From Bryopsis sp. KO-2023 (lineage: Eukaryota > Chlorophyta > Ulvophyceae > Bryopsidales > Bryopsidaceae): a DNA stretch of 64,000 nucleotides. The notes beneath the pieces are model-generated. The model saw only the letters and a list, made by a program, of their open reading frames with translations. It searched no databases and had not been told where the DNA came from. Shown here piece after piece: positions 1-10,291 of the stretch. The position numbers were made by a program, and so were the translations under genes. The stretch is taken from positions 1,116,001 to 1,180,000 of the forward strand of contig BSYQ01000001.1 of NCBI GenBank assembly GCA_030272585.1. The letters run 5' to 3'. How positions within the stretch are numbered: the stretch's first letter is position 1; each line of letters begins with the position of its first letter.

Positions 1-53
1 TCTTTTTGTTGTAAGACTTTTTTTGCGGAAGGCTCGTTCTTCCAGTAACAACA
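1..53 (+). repeat. 3' end of the 5' LTR (partial)
   Basis: These 53 bases are identical to 6540-6592. The final bases CA fit the usual 3' end of an LTR. The rest of this LTR is outside the window. Confidence 0.85.
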
Positions 54-3000
54 TGGTTTCGGAGCGAACAGGGTGGATCCTGGCCTTTGGGGGCTTGGCT
101 CTACTAGCCGGTATGTCGCTGCTGTTACAGCGACCACCGACGGTATCAGATCAAAATGCGGCGCCGGCAACACCAGCTGGAAGGGCGCCAGCAACGTATC
201 CCCCATCACCTCCTCCATTCTCTACGCCTCACACGCCCAGAACGTCTCCACACGAGCTCTGGCAGAGGCTGATGTGGTCGATCAGACATCGACACTCACA
301 TCGTGCCCTACCCTCCCCTTCACCGAACCCCGCTGCTGCGTGGGACACCCTGGAGCTTGTGCAGCTTGCAGACAGGATGCACAAGCTCTGGGGTGTCCTG
401 CGGGGATCCAACGCCAACCTGGTCGGAGCTGGGATCGCCTCCTCGCTTCTGCTGGGGTACCTCCTGAAGTTCCTCGACAAGGGTTCTGCATGGTTACGGC
501 GGCGTAGAACAGAGACGGCGATGAGAAGGGAAGTTTTGGAGCTCGGGAGCGCGGCGCCTGCGGCTTCGGTTTCGACGGAGGGATCAGCCACGTTGGACAG
601 ACTTCGGCGGCTGCAACAAACGGAGGGGGAGACGGAGTTGGAATTTTTGCAGCGTTATTTCTTGATGTTTTTAAACACTGGACAAGCGGCGGAGGTGGAA
701 GAGGAGAAAAAAGCGGTCAGGTTACTCGTAGCCCGGTTACCGGGAAGAGTGTTGAGCCGCGTCGTGGTGGAAACAGAGTTCGAAAAACTGACCTTCAGCG
801 GACTTCGGGAGCTGTTGGATCGAATGAAGAGGAGGACGGAGTACAGGGAAGCAGTGCTCGCGGAAGTGAAGAAGGATGAGGAGGGAAAGACAGAAGGGAA
901 AGTGGAGGCTAAAGCAGAACCTAATGCGGGAACGAAAGTTCTGGTGGCGGACCGGCCACCTACTCGGACAGGCGAGACCCCTCTCTGCCAGTTTTGCGGA
1001 CGGAAAGGGCACTGGGAAGCGCAGTGCCGGACGAAGAGGAGAGCGCAGGTGGCGAGCGTGGACGACGATGCTTTCGGCGAGCTGCTGGAGGCAATACAAA
1101 ACGAGCAGTCGTCGTCGGCGTGCCATTCGGTCGCAGCAGGGACACCCGCTGGAGATACAGTGCGCAAGCAGCTTCGTGTGAAACTCAGGTTGGAAGGAGA
1201 ACAGAGAGGAAGTAATCAACTCTTCGAAGCGTTGGTCGATAGTGGAAGTGGATGCTCCATCATGCCGTGGAAGGTTTGTCAAAGACACGGATGGGGAGTC
1301 GCTCCTCCGAAAGGAGTGTTAACGCTGACCGGGTTCAACGGAAGCAAGGAGAACGTGCGAGGGACGGTGACGCTCGACGTCAAAATAGGACCGTGGGAGG
1401 GAAAAGAAGTGTTTCTGGTTTCGGAAAACACATCCCAGATTATCCTGGGCGTCCCTCTACTCGCGCATCTTTCCCTTACTGTCGACTGCGCTCGCAACTG
1501 CCTCTGGGGCAAGAATGGAACATCCATCCCTTGTCACGCAGTCATGAAGGTAGGGGAGAAGTCGGGAGAGTCAGAACGGAGTGTTGTTCGAGTGCTGCAA
1601 GACCCTCACACGAAAAAGGGACGCAGGATTCGTTTAGTGGGGAAGGATGGGGAGTTTCGTTTACCCCTGGGCTCGTCGTTGGTTCTGGGACCCTACACGA
1701 TTAAAACGGTTGTTCTCCCTTTTCGAATTACTGGGCCTGGCCTGTTTTCGTTAATGGCCATAGGACAACCCCAAAACCTCCTTCACTCTGTGACGACGAA
1801 CTCCGACGGAAGAGTTCGACTCACGCTGTATAACGCCCAGCTGGAGGCAAGGATGCTTACTGCAAAACTGTGTTTGGTTAGCTTCAGGGTGGCTGAGGGA
1901 ACGCCGGTGGTGATAGAGGAAGGAGGAGCAGAGGAGGGATGTGTCGAACAAGAGGAGGATGGTTTACTGCCCCATGGTTTGGATCTCAGAGAGAAGGAGG
2001 AAGTGGAACCTGAGGAGGAGGGGTGTTTTGGGATTGAAAAGAAGGGAGATGGAGGATGTCTAAAAGTTTCTTTCCCACCACAGGAAGTGGAATCAGAGGA
2101 GGGGGGATGTTCTGGAATAGAATCACAGGGAGATGGAGGATGTAAAAAGGTTTCTTTTCCACCAACGAATGACTGTGAGTCACAAACAGGCCAGCTTGCA
2201 TCTGCAGAACAGCAGTTGAGCCCAGAGGGGGAAAGTAGAGTACTATCGACTGATGTCCAAAACAGGGATAGACCGACCATCAGTTCTGACTCTGGACAAC
2301 AGCATCTCAGCTCAGGGGATGGGTGTGAGTTACAGAGTTTAACAACACATAACAGTGAGGCTGTAGCTACTGAGAATCCAACAAACTGTGCAACACTGAG
2401 GAAGAGCCAGAGCACAGCCTCTCTCACAGAACTGGATGTGCGTTCAGCTATGCACTATACACTCAGGGACAGGATTGAGGGGAAGGACTCTGAGAATGAG
2501 GGGAGAACACAGACATCAAACACAGACTTTGAATGTCAGCCCAATAGCTCTGATGCTACCGGCCGGTTCATCAGATCAGATAGGGAAAGAGGAGGAAAGA
2601 ATTTTGACTTACAGCCCAGCAGTTCAGGGGCTGTACACCACTTACCCAAGCCAGATACTCAGGGAGGAGTACAGCAGTCGAAATTCCACACACAGGCGGG
2701 GAATGTGGCTACTGAGAGTCCTGCAAACAGTGCTACACTGGGGACAAGCCAGGGTACATTCTCCACCCCCCAGCAGGATCAATGGAGGGACTTACAAAGG
2801 GGGGGAGAGGGACATACATGTGGGGAACATCAAGGCACCCAGAGTGCCCTCACACCTCACAGCCTGACTGCACACAGCACTCTGCTGCAAGATAGCAAAG
2901 CTGTAGCTCCTGAGAGTCCAACAGACAGGGAATCTCTGGGACAGATCCAGAGTACAGTTCAAAGTTCACAAAGGGCAAAAGGGGACTGCTCACTCAGGGG

Positions 3001-6000
3001 GGGGATAGTAGGGGCAGTGGAAAAACAAAATGTAGGGGCAGTGGAGAAACAAAATGAGGGACAGACTGTAACTACTGAGAGTCCCACTAACAGTGACATA
3101 CTGGGGAAAAACCAGAGTTCAGTCTCTCTCCTTCAAGAGGAAAAATTACTCTGCTCACCCAGGGGGGGGGTAGGGGAGACAGTGGAACAGGAGCACCTTG
3201 ATCTCTGGAAGTACTGGGAAGCCCTCAGGGGAAAACCGCCAGGCAGAAGCTTCAGCGAACACACAACATCCCCTTACTCTCAACTGTCGACGATTTGGGA
3301 GGAGGTGGCTGACGACCTTCTTGACAACACCACAGCAGTAGGGACAGGGGAAAAACTTTGGACCGGACACACGGCTATGGTTCAAACCACTCAGGAACAA
3401 CCTGCCTGCACGCCGGAAACGCAGTCAGAGACGGAGGATACAGGCTCAGTGGAATACTGGCGACGCGAATTTCCGAACGTGATTCGTGACGACCTTAGCA
3501 GAGACGCAAAGGCGACTGCTACTCCTCTTCGGGTTTGCCACAGGGAGGTGAAATGGCGCGTTCCCTTCCACAGGATTCCGCTGCACAACACGGGGATACG
3601 GTACTACGCCACTGACGTCGCGCCTAAGGAGATTCGGAAACTTCTTACCTCGTTGCAGGGACAGGGCGTCATCCGTCCTCTGGGCGTCGGCGAGCGGGCT
3701 CTGTTCTCCCCCGTACTTTTCCTAAGGAAGCCGAATGGAAAGGTCCGTAAGACGGTGGATTTTCGTCTGCTGAACTCGTACTCCGACGCCTGGAAGACGT
3801 CCCTGCTCCATGTCCGGGATGTGCTGAAGTCGATCCCACCGGAGTGGGACTACTTCACCGTCCTGGATCTGGAGCAGGGCTTCTTCCAGGTGGACGTTTG
3901 CGATTCGCTCCAGCCCCTCTTCGCGTTTGAAACCGGAGAGGGGGACTACACTTACCTCCGCCTTCCACAGGGATGGAATTGTTCGCCAGGGTTGTTCCAC
4001 TCCCGCATCCGGAGCTCTATCCACGGATACCCCGGTCGTAACTTCGTCGACGACCTCATAATCGGCGGAGAAGGCGTCGAAGGCCATGACAGGAACCTGC
4101 GACGTGTTCTGACCAGGCTCGACGAAATGGGATTACGGATAAACAGGGCAAAGGCGGTCGTCAGACAAAAGGAGGTTACCTACTTGGGGTACACGGTCAC
4201 GAAGGGGAGCTACGGCCTTCGACGCTACGTCGACGACCAAGTGCGTCAGTTGCCAGAAATGCGCGACGTCAGGGACGTCCGTCAATTCGTCGGCATGCTT
4301 AATGTCTGCAGGGGAGTTTGCCCGAATTTCCATAACATCATTCAACCTCTGCTGGAGCTTCCCAAGGGATCGAATCCGAAACTCATGCAACAGTTGGTGG
4401 CAGAAGCATGGAAATCCATACTGACTAATAATGTCAAGTTGGGTAATTCAGATTCTGGAGAGTATAATCTGTTTACAGACTGGTCATCCTCTGGGTGGGG
4501 GTATGTTCTGTTCAGAGGTACCCCCTCAGAGGGGTGTATCGTCAGCCTCAACAGTCGAAAGTGTGGGGATAAGGGAGGAGAAAAAGTCAGCTCCTATTTG
4601 GGGGAGCTTCAAGCTCTAATATGGGCATTGAAATCGGTTTCACAGGTGGTGGCTGGGGGTCAGCTAACCCTGCACACTGATTCGAACTCAGCAGTGCAAA
4701 GGATTACGAAGTTAGCACCGAAAGAAGTCGTGGAGGACATCAGAGTGGTGCGTCTCTTGGCTTGGTTGGCAGAGAACTACCCCTCCCCTGGAAGGTTGAG
4801 GGTTCAATTCCTGCCAGGGACATCTAACCCTTGGGCTGATCTCCTGTCTAGATGGTACAGCAGGCCAACACAAACACAAGGGCAGGTGTGTGCACTTGAA
4901 CCACAAGAGATGCAAATCAGTAAAAACACAAGCATGGAATCAGGAGGATCCAACAGATCAACAGAACAGGTGCTGGAGCAGGCTGAGGCAATGGACTCTA
5001 AAGAGAGTGATTCAGGAAGGTCTGGCATGTCAGGAAACACAGAGTTGGGACATGCATATACAGGAGGCTCAAGGGGAGAGGAGTTGGGCAAGATAGCGGA
5101 CGGGAAAGAGCTGAGCAGAGATCAGCTGGAACGGTTGCACAAGGAGGGACACTGGAGCCCACAAAAATTGCTATGGCTGTGTGCACAACATGGATGGAAG
5201 GCTAATAGAGGAGATCTGGAGGAAATTCAGAGGTACTGCCAGACCTGCCAGAGGGTAGCACCTAAGAAGGAAAAAGAACTTCTTAGGGGAGCTGGGCATC
5301 TAACCCACCCTGGTCAAACAGTGGGCATGGACATCATCGGTCCACTACCCTCTGGTAGGTCTGGCCACAATCATATAGTAGTGGTGGTGGACCACCTCTC
5401 TCGTGATTCGATGGTTTGGAAGACAAAGGAGGTGAAGGGGAAACAGGTCAGAGAGTGTTTAGGTGAGTGGATAGCGACTCATGGATCTCCAGACAACCTA
5501 TTATGTGATGGAGCTGCCTACTTCCATTCGAAGGACATGAGAGCATGGTACAAAGACAACCACATTCAGGTTTGGCGGACACCCCCTTATCACCACAGAG
5601 CGAATGGAGTGGTGGAGAGGAGGAACAGAGCTCTGATTTCTAAAATCAGAGTACTGTTGTTGGATCATGGAGGGTGTTGGGATGATTGGCTGCAGAAGGC
5701 CAACTGGATGGTCTGCAACATGGTGAATAGAACCACTGGATGGCCACCATGCAAAGTGTGGACACTATCAAGCAAGGAGTGGAACAGAATTCAACAGAGA
5801 TTGAAGGAGAGCAGAGAAAAGGTGAATGCACAGAAAAAATTGTCTGACTGGAATCATTTTCTGGGAGAGGAGGTCCTTTTATATGATTCAGCAAGGGCTG
5901 AAAAAAAGGATCAGAAATTCAGTGCAAGTTGGAAGGGACCATATAAAATAGTGGAACTGATCTCCCCCAGTCGAGTCAGGATTGAGGAAATCAATGGCAA

Positions 6001-6064
6001 ACTCAGGAGGGGTAGGAAACCCTTCCTAGAAGTGCACAAATCACAGATCAGGCACTTCTTCTGA
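53..6064 (+). CDS. Gag-Pol polyprotein of Ty3/gypsy retrotransposon
   Basis: A single 2003-residue frame from the ATG at 53. Two hydrophobic stretches lie near the N-terminus (about residues 6-22 and 124-139), which is unusual for a Gag. A CCHC zinc knuckle (residues 312-325) closes Gag. The protease has DSG at residue 396. A hydrophilic region of roughly 500 residues with internal repeats follows. The reverse transcriptase has LPQG and an FVDD active site (residues 1331-1334). RNase H has an Asp in TDWS (residue 1476). The integrase has an HHCC zinc finger from His1696 and a catalytic triad Asp1760, Asp1819, Glu1855 with 35 residues between the last two. A GPY motif lies near the C-terminus; no chromodomain is seen. 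Gag and Pol are in one frame with no frameshift or stop. The true start could be a later Met, because the first ATG overlaps the primer-binding site. Confidence 0.93.
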   Translation: MVSERTGWILAFGGLALLAGMSLLLQRPPTVSDQNAAPATPAGRAPATYPPSPPPFSTPHTPRTSPHELWQRLMWSIRHRHSHRALPSPSPNPAAAWDTLELVQLADRMHKLWGVLRGSNANLVGAGIASSLLLGYLLKFLDKGSAWLRRRRTETAMRREVLELGSAAPAASVSTEGSATLDRLRRLQQTEGETELEFLQRYFLMFLNTGQAAEVEEEKKAVRLLVARLPGRVLSRVVVETEFEKLTFSGLRELLDRMKRRTEYREAVLAEVKKDEEGKTEGKVEAKAEPNAGTKVLVADRPPTRTGETPLCQFCGRKGHWEAQCRTKRRAQVASVDDDAFGELLEAIQNEQSSSACHSVAAGTPAGDTVRKQLRVKLRLEGEQRGSNQLFEALVDSGSGCSIMPWKVCQRHGWGVAPPKGVLTLTGFNGSKENVRGTVTLDVKIGPWEGKEVFLVSENTSQIILGVPLLAHLSLTVDCARNCLWGKNGTSIPCHAVMKVGEKSGESERSVVRVLQDPHTKKGRRIRLVGKDGEFRLPLGSSLVLGPYTIKTVVLPFRITGPGLFSLMAIGQPQNLLHSVTTNSDGRVRLTLYNAQLEARMLTAKLCLVSFRVAEGTPVVIEEGGAEEGCVEQEEDGLLPHGLDLREKEEVEPEEEGCFGIEKKGDGGCLKVSFPPQEVESEEGGCSGIESQGDGGCKKVSFPPTNDCESQTGQLASAEQQLSPEGESRVLSTDVQNRDRPTISSDSGQQHLSSGDGCELQSLTTHNSEAVATENPTNCATLRKSQSTASLTELDVRSAMHYTLRDRIEGKDSENEGRTQTSNTDFECQPNSSDATGRFIRSDRERGGKNFDLQPSSSGAVHHLPKPDTQGGVQQSKFHTQAGNVATESPANSATLGTSQGTFSTPQQDQWRDLQRGGEGHTCGEHQGTQSALTPHSLTAHSTLLQDSKAVAPESPTDRESLGQIQSTVQSSQRAKGDCSLRGGIVGAVEKQNVGAVEKQNEGQTVTTESPTNSDILGKNQSSVSLLQEEKLLCSPRGGVGETVEQEHLDLWKYWEALRGKPPGRSFSEHTTSPYSQLSTIWEEVADDLLDNTTAVGTGEKLWTGHTAMVQTTQEQPACTPETQSETEDTGSVEYWRREFPNVIRDDLSRDAKATATPLRVCHREVKWRVPFHRIPLHNTGIRYYATDVAPKEIRKLLTSLQGQGVIRPLGVGERALFSPVLFLRKPNGKVRKTVDFRLLNSYSDAWKTSLLHVRDVLKSIPPEWDYFTVLDLEQGFFQVDVCDSLQPLFAFETGEGDYTYLRLPQGWNCSPGLFHSRIRSSIHGYPGRNFVDDLIIGGEGVEGHDRNLRRVLTRLDEMGLRINRAKAVVRQKEVTYLGYTVTKGSYGLRRYVDDQVRQLPEMRDVRDVRQFVGMLNVCRGVCPNFHNIIQPLLELPKGSNPKLMQQLVAEAWKSILTNNVKLGNSDSGEYNLFTDWSSSGWGYVLFRGTPSEGCIVSLNSRKCGDKGGEKVSSYLGELQALIWALKSVSQVVAGGQLTLHTDSNSAVQRITKLAPKEVVEDIRVVRLLAWLAENYPSPGRLRVQFLPGTSNPWADLLSRWYSRPTQTQGQVCALEPQEMQISKNTSMESGGSNRSTEQVLEQAEAMDSKESDSGRSGMSGNTELGHAYTGGSRGEELGKIADGKELSRDQLERLHKEGHWSPQKLLWLCAQHGWKANRGDLEEIQRYCQTCQRVAPKKEKELLRGAGHLTHPGQTVGMDIIGPLPSGRSGHNHIVVVVDHLSRDSMVWKTKEVKGKQVRECLGEWIATHGSPDNLLCDGAAYFHSKDMRAWYKDNHIQVWRTPPYHHRANGVVERRNRALISKIRVLLLDHGGCWDDWLQKANWMVCNMVNRTTGWPPCKVWTLSSKEWNRIQQRLKESREKVNAQKKLSDWNHFLGEEVLLYDSARAEKKDQKFSASWKGPYKIVELISPSRVRIEEINGKLRRGRKPFLEVHKSQIRHFF
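54..71 (+). other. Putative tRNA primer-binding site
   Basis: Immediately after the LTR end the sequence starts TGGTTTCGGAGC. A primer-binding site complementary to a tRNA 3' end begins with TGG, from the tRNA CCA tail. This one differs at two of twelve positions from the common initiator-Met site TGGTATCAGAGC. The primer tRNA is inferred and needs the host tRNA set to confirm. The ATG of the long frame uses the last LTR base plus the TG of this site. Confidence 0.65.
1980..3130 (+). repeat. Degenerate internal repeats coding the protease-RT linker
   Basis: Within the polyprotein frame, an acidic unit of about 80 bp occurs twice (near 2013-2090 and 2095-2165; protein motif GDGGC followed by KVSFPP). 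A second motif, coding for TESPTNS followed by a Leu-Gly-x-x-Gln-Ser pattern, occurs four times near 2360, 2710, 2908 and 3073. The copies are diverged but in frame, so the linker appears to have grown by duplication while staying translatable. Confidence 0.7.
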
Positions 6065-6109
6065 GTAGAATGGTGGTGATGAGAGAATAGGTAGGACCAG
6101 AAGACATAG

Positions 6110-6592
6110 TAAACGGAGGAGAGAAGGTTTCTTTTCCATCCGGTGAGGGATGTTTTTTTTATGATGAAACACAGTGTAGGAGAAGGCTACACTGGTGTGG
6201 AAGTGAGGATATTAGTTTATTCTACCACGAGTAGAACTTTTTCGGAGGTTTGAGGCAGTGAAGCGTGTTGGACCGGGTAGAACACAAGTACTGAAAGACA
6301 GACATAAGAGCGTCACATCAACAAATCCACACAACGGACGCTCATTTCTAATGAAAGTACTACCACACGATTTGACTCTGAGAGCGATGTCAAATGTGTT
6401 GAATCGACTGGTCAGTGCGGGTGAGAGGCCCCATGGCAGTAGGGGTTTTACGTTAGAAGTACGAGGTATGAGTCAGTGGAGGAAGTGTGAGAGTTGAGTG
6501 AGTCGGGAAGGAAAGTCTGTGAACGGGAGTTCGGGGTTGTCTTTTTGTTGTAAGACTTTTTTTGCGGAAGGCTCGTTCTTCCAGTAACAACA
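6110..6592 (+). repeat. Polypurine tract and 3' LTR (left border uncertain)
   Basis: The LTR's right end is fixed at 6592 by identity with 1-53. Its left end cannot be set without the full 5' LTR. A purine-rich stretch at 6110-6128 is a candidate polypurine tract, which would place the LTR start near 6129. A TGTTG at about 6264, following another purine-rich stretch, is an alternative that better mirrors the AACA end. No gene is seen between 6065 and 6592. Confidence 0.5.
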
Positions 6593-7084
6593 GTGGGAAA
6601 TGTTTAAACCTACGAAACAACGATGCCAACTTCCGGCCACCCTGCCTTAATTTTCAATTCTCCAAACAGTGACACCTCGGAAAACAGTTGCATCCGTAAA
6701 GAAATGTGCAATGCTAGGGGCAAGAATTCAATCGATTTCACCAAGCAGCAAAATCCCTACCCCCCATGTGTCTGACCAACGCAAGGCAAATGTGGCACCA
6801 GAACAAAGCAAAACGAATACCTGAGCTTCCCCCTAAAATACTTCAACTTAGCACAACTTGAAACTTGATCCAAGCATTTTGGGTCATCCGTCCAGACGCA
6901 CTGATTTTCAGAAGTTTCATGCCGTTGTAAGGAGGTTCAGGGGATATCTTACACCGTTTTTTCCCATTTTTATCAAGTCTGGAGTGTGACACAGAAAGAG
7001 TGACATACTCCACGACTGATTTAAGAAACCTTCCTGTCAGGAGACAATTTCCTTGTGGTTCCGAATTCAGAGGCGTGGTGGAAA
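6593..7084. other. Spacer between retrotransposon and BCCIP-like gene
   Basis: No coding region is evident. It probably contains the promoter and 5' UTR of the gene starting at 7085. The element inserted less than 500 bp upstream of that start. Confidence 0.4.
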
Positions 7085-8894
7085 ATGGCGAAGAGGTCGA
7101 AGCCCGACAGCGAATCAGAGTCTGATGGCGGCTCGCAAATGGATTCCGAAATGGAAATGGGGGATTCAGCCGGGGAGGGAGAGGCGGACGAGGAATTGAG
7201 CGACGTGGAGGCGGACTTCGAGTTTTTCGACCCTCAAGAACGAGACTTTCACGGGTTGAAAGCTTTACTGAACAACTATTTGGACGGTGGCGAATTCAAT
7301 TGTGGGGAACTGGTGGACGCTATAATACAACAGGTGAGGCCAGTCGTCTGTGTCATGGACAGGAAAAAAATCCTTGGAATCTGGTCATAATAATAAAGAG
7401 TGTGTGGATTTGGGGGGTTTCATCTAACAATAGAGTGTCTAGAAATCAATATTACCCCCATGACTTCTCCAAGTTTGTAAAACCTAATTATGAGAAAGCT
7501 CACCAGGTCCCAAAAAACTCAGTTGGGTTGCCATCAAGGATTTGAAAGCAGCAGCAAGTAGAAACACTAAAAAGCATTGTGCAATTATCTCTATAAGAAA
7601 AATCGGCATTAAAAGAATTTTCCAACTGCTCCGTAGCATCTTCTGATAACTGTGCTTCTGAATCTGACTTTTCTTTATTGTTCAGTCCAGAGTTGGGACA
7701 GTGTTGAAATGTGGCGAGGATGGCAGCCCGATCGGTGTGGCCTCTGTGTTGAATTTTCAGCACTACAAGCAATTAGTCACCCTATCCACTGTCAAATCGT
7801 TCATCCTCAACCGCTGCACCAATGCTGAGGAGAAGAAAAAACTTCATTCGGTATGTGTGGAGTTGCTGCTCAATGAAAAAAAAAAGGATTTGAGGGGATC
7901 CGCTTTGTTGATTTTGGAAACATGCATTTTGCAAAAAAAAAAAAAATTCTTCAGTTTTTTGCACTTTTTTACAGGGAAAGAAGCATAAGGGGTGTATTTC
8001 GATGCAGAGGAAAATGGACTCAAATAGACTCAAATATTTGCTGATTATTTTGGTCGATTGGTTAGGGTGAATTGTTTTTCAGTACAAATTGTGGGGTTGT
8101 GATCGTAGGCTATGGAAAGCGGAGCATGTGGCTTACTGGTCAATGAGCGGTTACTAAACTGCCCGCCCCAGTTGGGACCTCCATTACAACAAGCTTTGTT
8201 TGATGAAATTCAATGGGCGACAGAAGATGAGCCAACTGAGGTAGAAGAATTTCTTTAAAGGTCACCGTTTTGGGGGGTTTCGTCCTGCTTGTTTTGTTTT
8301 TCAGATAATCATTTTCCTTTGGTGGCAGATTTCTGTATCGCACCGCTCGTTTCAGTGGAAGGGGTGTCCAACTGGCCTATGCCGTGTATTGTGTTTAATT
8401 TCAGGAGCTTCGGAATTCGTTCAAATTCACACAGTATGTCGTCTTGACGCGTGCATTCAGGGACCCCACGATGGAGGAAGCAAGGGAGGGGAAACAAGCA
8501 AAGAAAGGGCATAGCAAAAAATCAAAGGTCAGATACGAAAACCTGATCTTGGAGGTTATGGTCCTGTATTTAAAACAGAATAGATATGTTTTATATGTTT
8601 ATTGAAAAAACACTACTGGTAGGCGTTTCTTGCAACCATCATGGAGTTCCGAGGAAAGAGTGAGAAAATTTTCAGTCGAGGCGGAGTGTTCTCAGATTGC
8701 CTTTTTGTCTGTGTGTGTGGGTACAGTCATCAGGGCCAACAGGACTGATATACGTTCGACCGGAGGATGAATTTTTCCACCAGTTCTGCAATCTTTGGTT
8801 TACTTTCCCGGTGGAAAACGCATGCACAGATGAAGTGGAGCCCTTGCGTCTGGTGATGTTGATGCAAGCAAGCCAAGTCACACAAGCCAGGTAG
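7085..8894 (+). CDS. BCCIP/Bcp1 family nuclear protein
   Basis: Five exons: 7085-7333, 7686-7850, 8109-8240, 8405-8527, 8727-8894. All four introns are GT-AG and phase 0. The 278-residue product matches the usual length of yeast Bcp1 (about 283). An acidic, Ser-rich N-terminus is followed by the family core: a segment with FEFFDPQERDFHG, then a VGTVLKC strand, a GLLVNERLLNCPPQLGPPL segment, and a C-terminal YVRPEDEFFH motif. In yeast and animals this family works in nuclear export and as a chaperone for ribosomal protein L23; animal BCCIP also binds BRCA2 and p21. A GTG upstream of the ATG is in frame, but the ATG at 7085 begins the typical Lys/Ser/acid-rich start. The last exon could in principle splice at the GT just before the stop, but the length fits as modelled. 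Confidence 0.85.
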
Positions 8895-10291
8895 TCAAAC
8901 ATACACACACACTGCAGCCATTCCTTTCCCCTTCTCATGCAAGTCATTTTTCAGCTGGAAAGGAGTAGGGTTGCCCACACTGGATCACTTTCCTTGGTCG
9001 TCTACCCAGAGTGTGTAGGATATTGGGTCAATCGAAGAAGAATTGGGTAAAGTTGGCTTGATGCAACCCGTCAAATTTTGAATTATGTTTGACCAACCTT
9101 TGAAAGATCGGTTGGACAACATGCAGTGAAACTATGTGTGGAAATCGATATCTACTTGCAGGGCAGCGTTGGATGCAGTCGTCGGGAATGCTGCTGCAGA
9201 AAACGAGTAGAGCACAGCGAGGAGTTCGGAAGGGTTGTACTGCAATATTGAATTCTGGGATTAGGCGCTGTCAGCATTCTGATGTATCATCGATGAAACA
9301 CACTATTAACTCGCAATTTTAAAAACATCGAGAACATTTGTGCAGCCCAGTCGGAAATCAGTAGCAATGGACGATGTTTGAATTACCAACCTACTGGCTC
9401 AACTGTTATCTTTTTGTTCTCGCCAAGGGACACTGATTCGCATGCGGAGGAAGTTTGAAACACCACCATCACCACATTGTTTGAAAGAAGGTTACAATCA
9501 TTGGACTTTTCTACTAGAGATTTTCATACTGTTTTCAGATGTGAAATCTTGCAGCTTAATAGATTTATCCACAAAAAACTGGAGCAGAACATCAGCACTA
9601 GCGCCTGTGTTTCCAGGAAAAAGCAGTTCAATATTAAAAAGAACTCCTTCAACAGGGCTGCTTCGTGACCACATCGGAGAACTTGTGCTGCCTTGTCGAA
9701 AGCCCACACAAAAAGCTATGTAATAACAACAGAATATAACAAGTTTTACAAAAAGGAGACAAAGTGTACGAATGTACAAAAAGAAAAATCCTCTTCGAAG
9801 AAGAGGAAGCCAGGAGTTAGTTTAGCTCCAGAGACAAAAAATATAAATTGGCATGCACGTGACGATCATAATCATAATCGAAGAAATTTGACAAAGTGAA
9901 CAAAAGAAACATAATGGTACGTGAGGGGGCCTTCAAGTGAAGCCCCTGAAAGAACAGAAAAGAAGTTCATAAGGAACTTTTGGCTTTTGTTCATTGTGAT
10001 CAGAAAGATTCCAAAAGGCAATTAGGAGACAAAACAAAGAAACGAATGAATCGCAAAAACCCAGTCCAACATCCGCTTCCAAAGAATAAGCAGCAAGTGT
10101 CGCTTGAGTTGCGTTTTTTTGCCAATACCAGGGAGGCACGTGTTCACTAACCAAATGGAGCCTCCTGAGTTCCTCTTTCGCCTCTTCATAGCCAAGAAAT
10201 CCGTAGTGAACTTTTTCTTTCGCCCAGTCTTAAAGTACGTCTGGGACTCCCAGACTGGGAGTCGCAAGCCCTTCTAGCTAATAGAAGGCTT
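8895..10291. other. Intergenic, no supported gene
   Basis: Short open frames in several frames only, without recognisable domains. The first part is T/G-rich in the sense of the upstream BCCIP-like gene and may be its 3' UTR. C/T-rich sequence from about 10150 belongs to the minus-strand candidate to the right. Confidence 0.4.

Larger units (their letters stand above)
1..6592 (+). mobile_element. Ty3/gypsy LTR retrotransposon, 5' LTR truncated by the window edge
   Basis: One uninterrupted gag-pol frame lies between two identical 53-bp sequences (1-53 and 6540-6592), each ending in ACA. A primer-binding-site-like sequence begins right after the first copy. The order protease, reverse transcriptase, RNase H, integrase defines the Ty3/gypsy (Metaviridae) lineage. 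The first 53 bp are only the 3' end of the 5' LTR; the rest lies left of the window, so full LTR length and the left target-site duplication cannot be seen. The bases after the 3' LTR (from 6593, GTGGG) should be the right-hand duplication. Identical visible LTR ends and an open frame of about 2000 codons suggest a young, possibly still competent insertion. Confidence 0.93.

Noticed and set aside
655-2427. Long minus-strand frames inside the retroelement
   Set aside because: They mirror the biased codon use of the gag-pol frame on the + strand and lack any recognisable domain.
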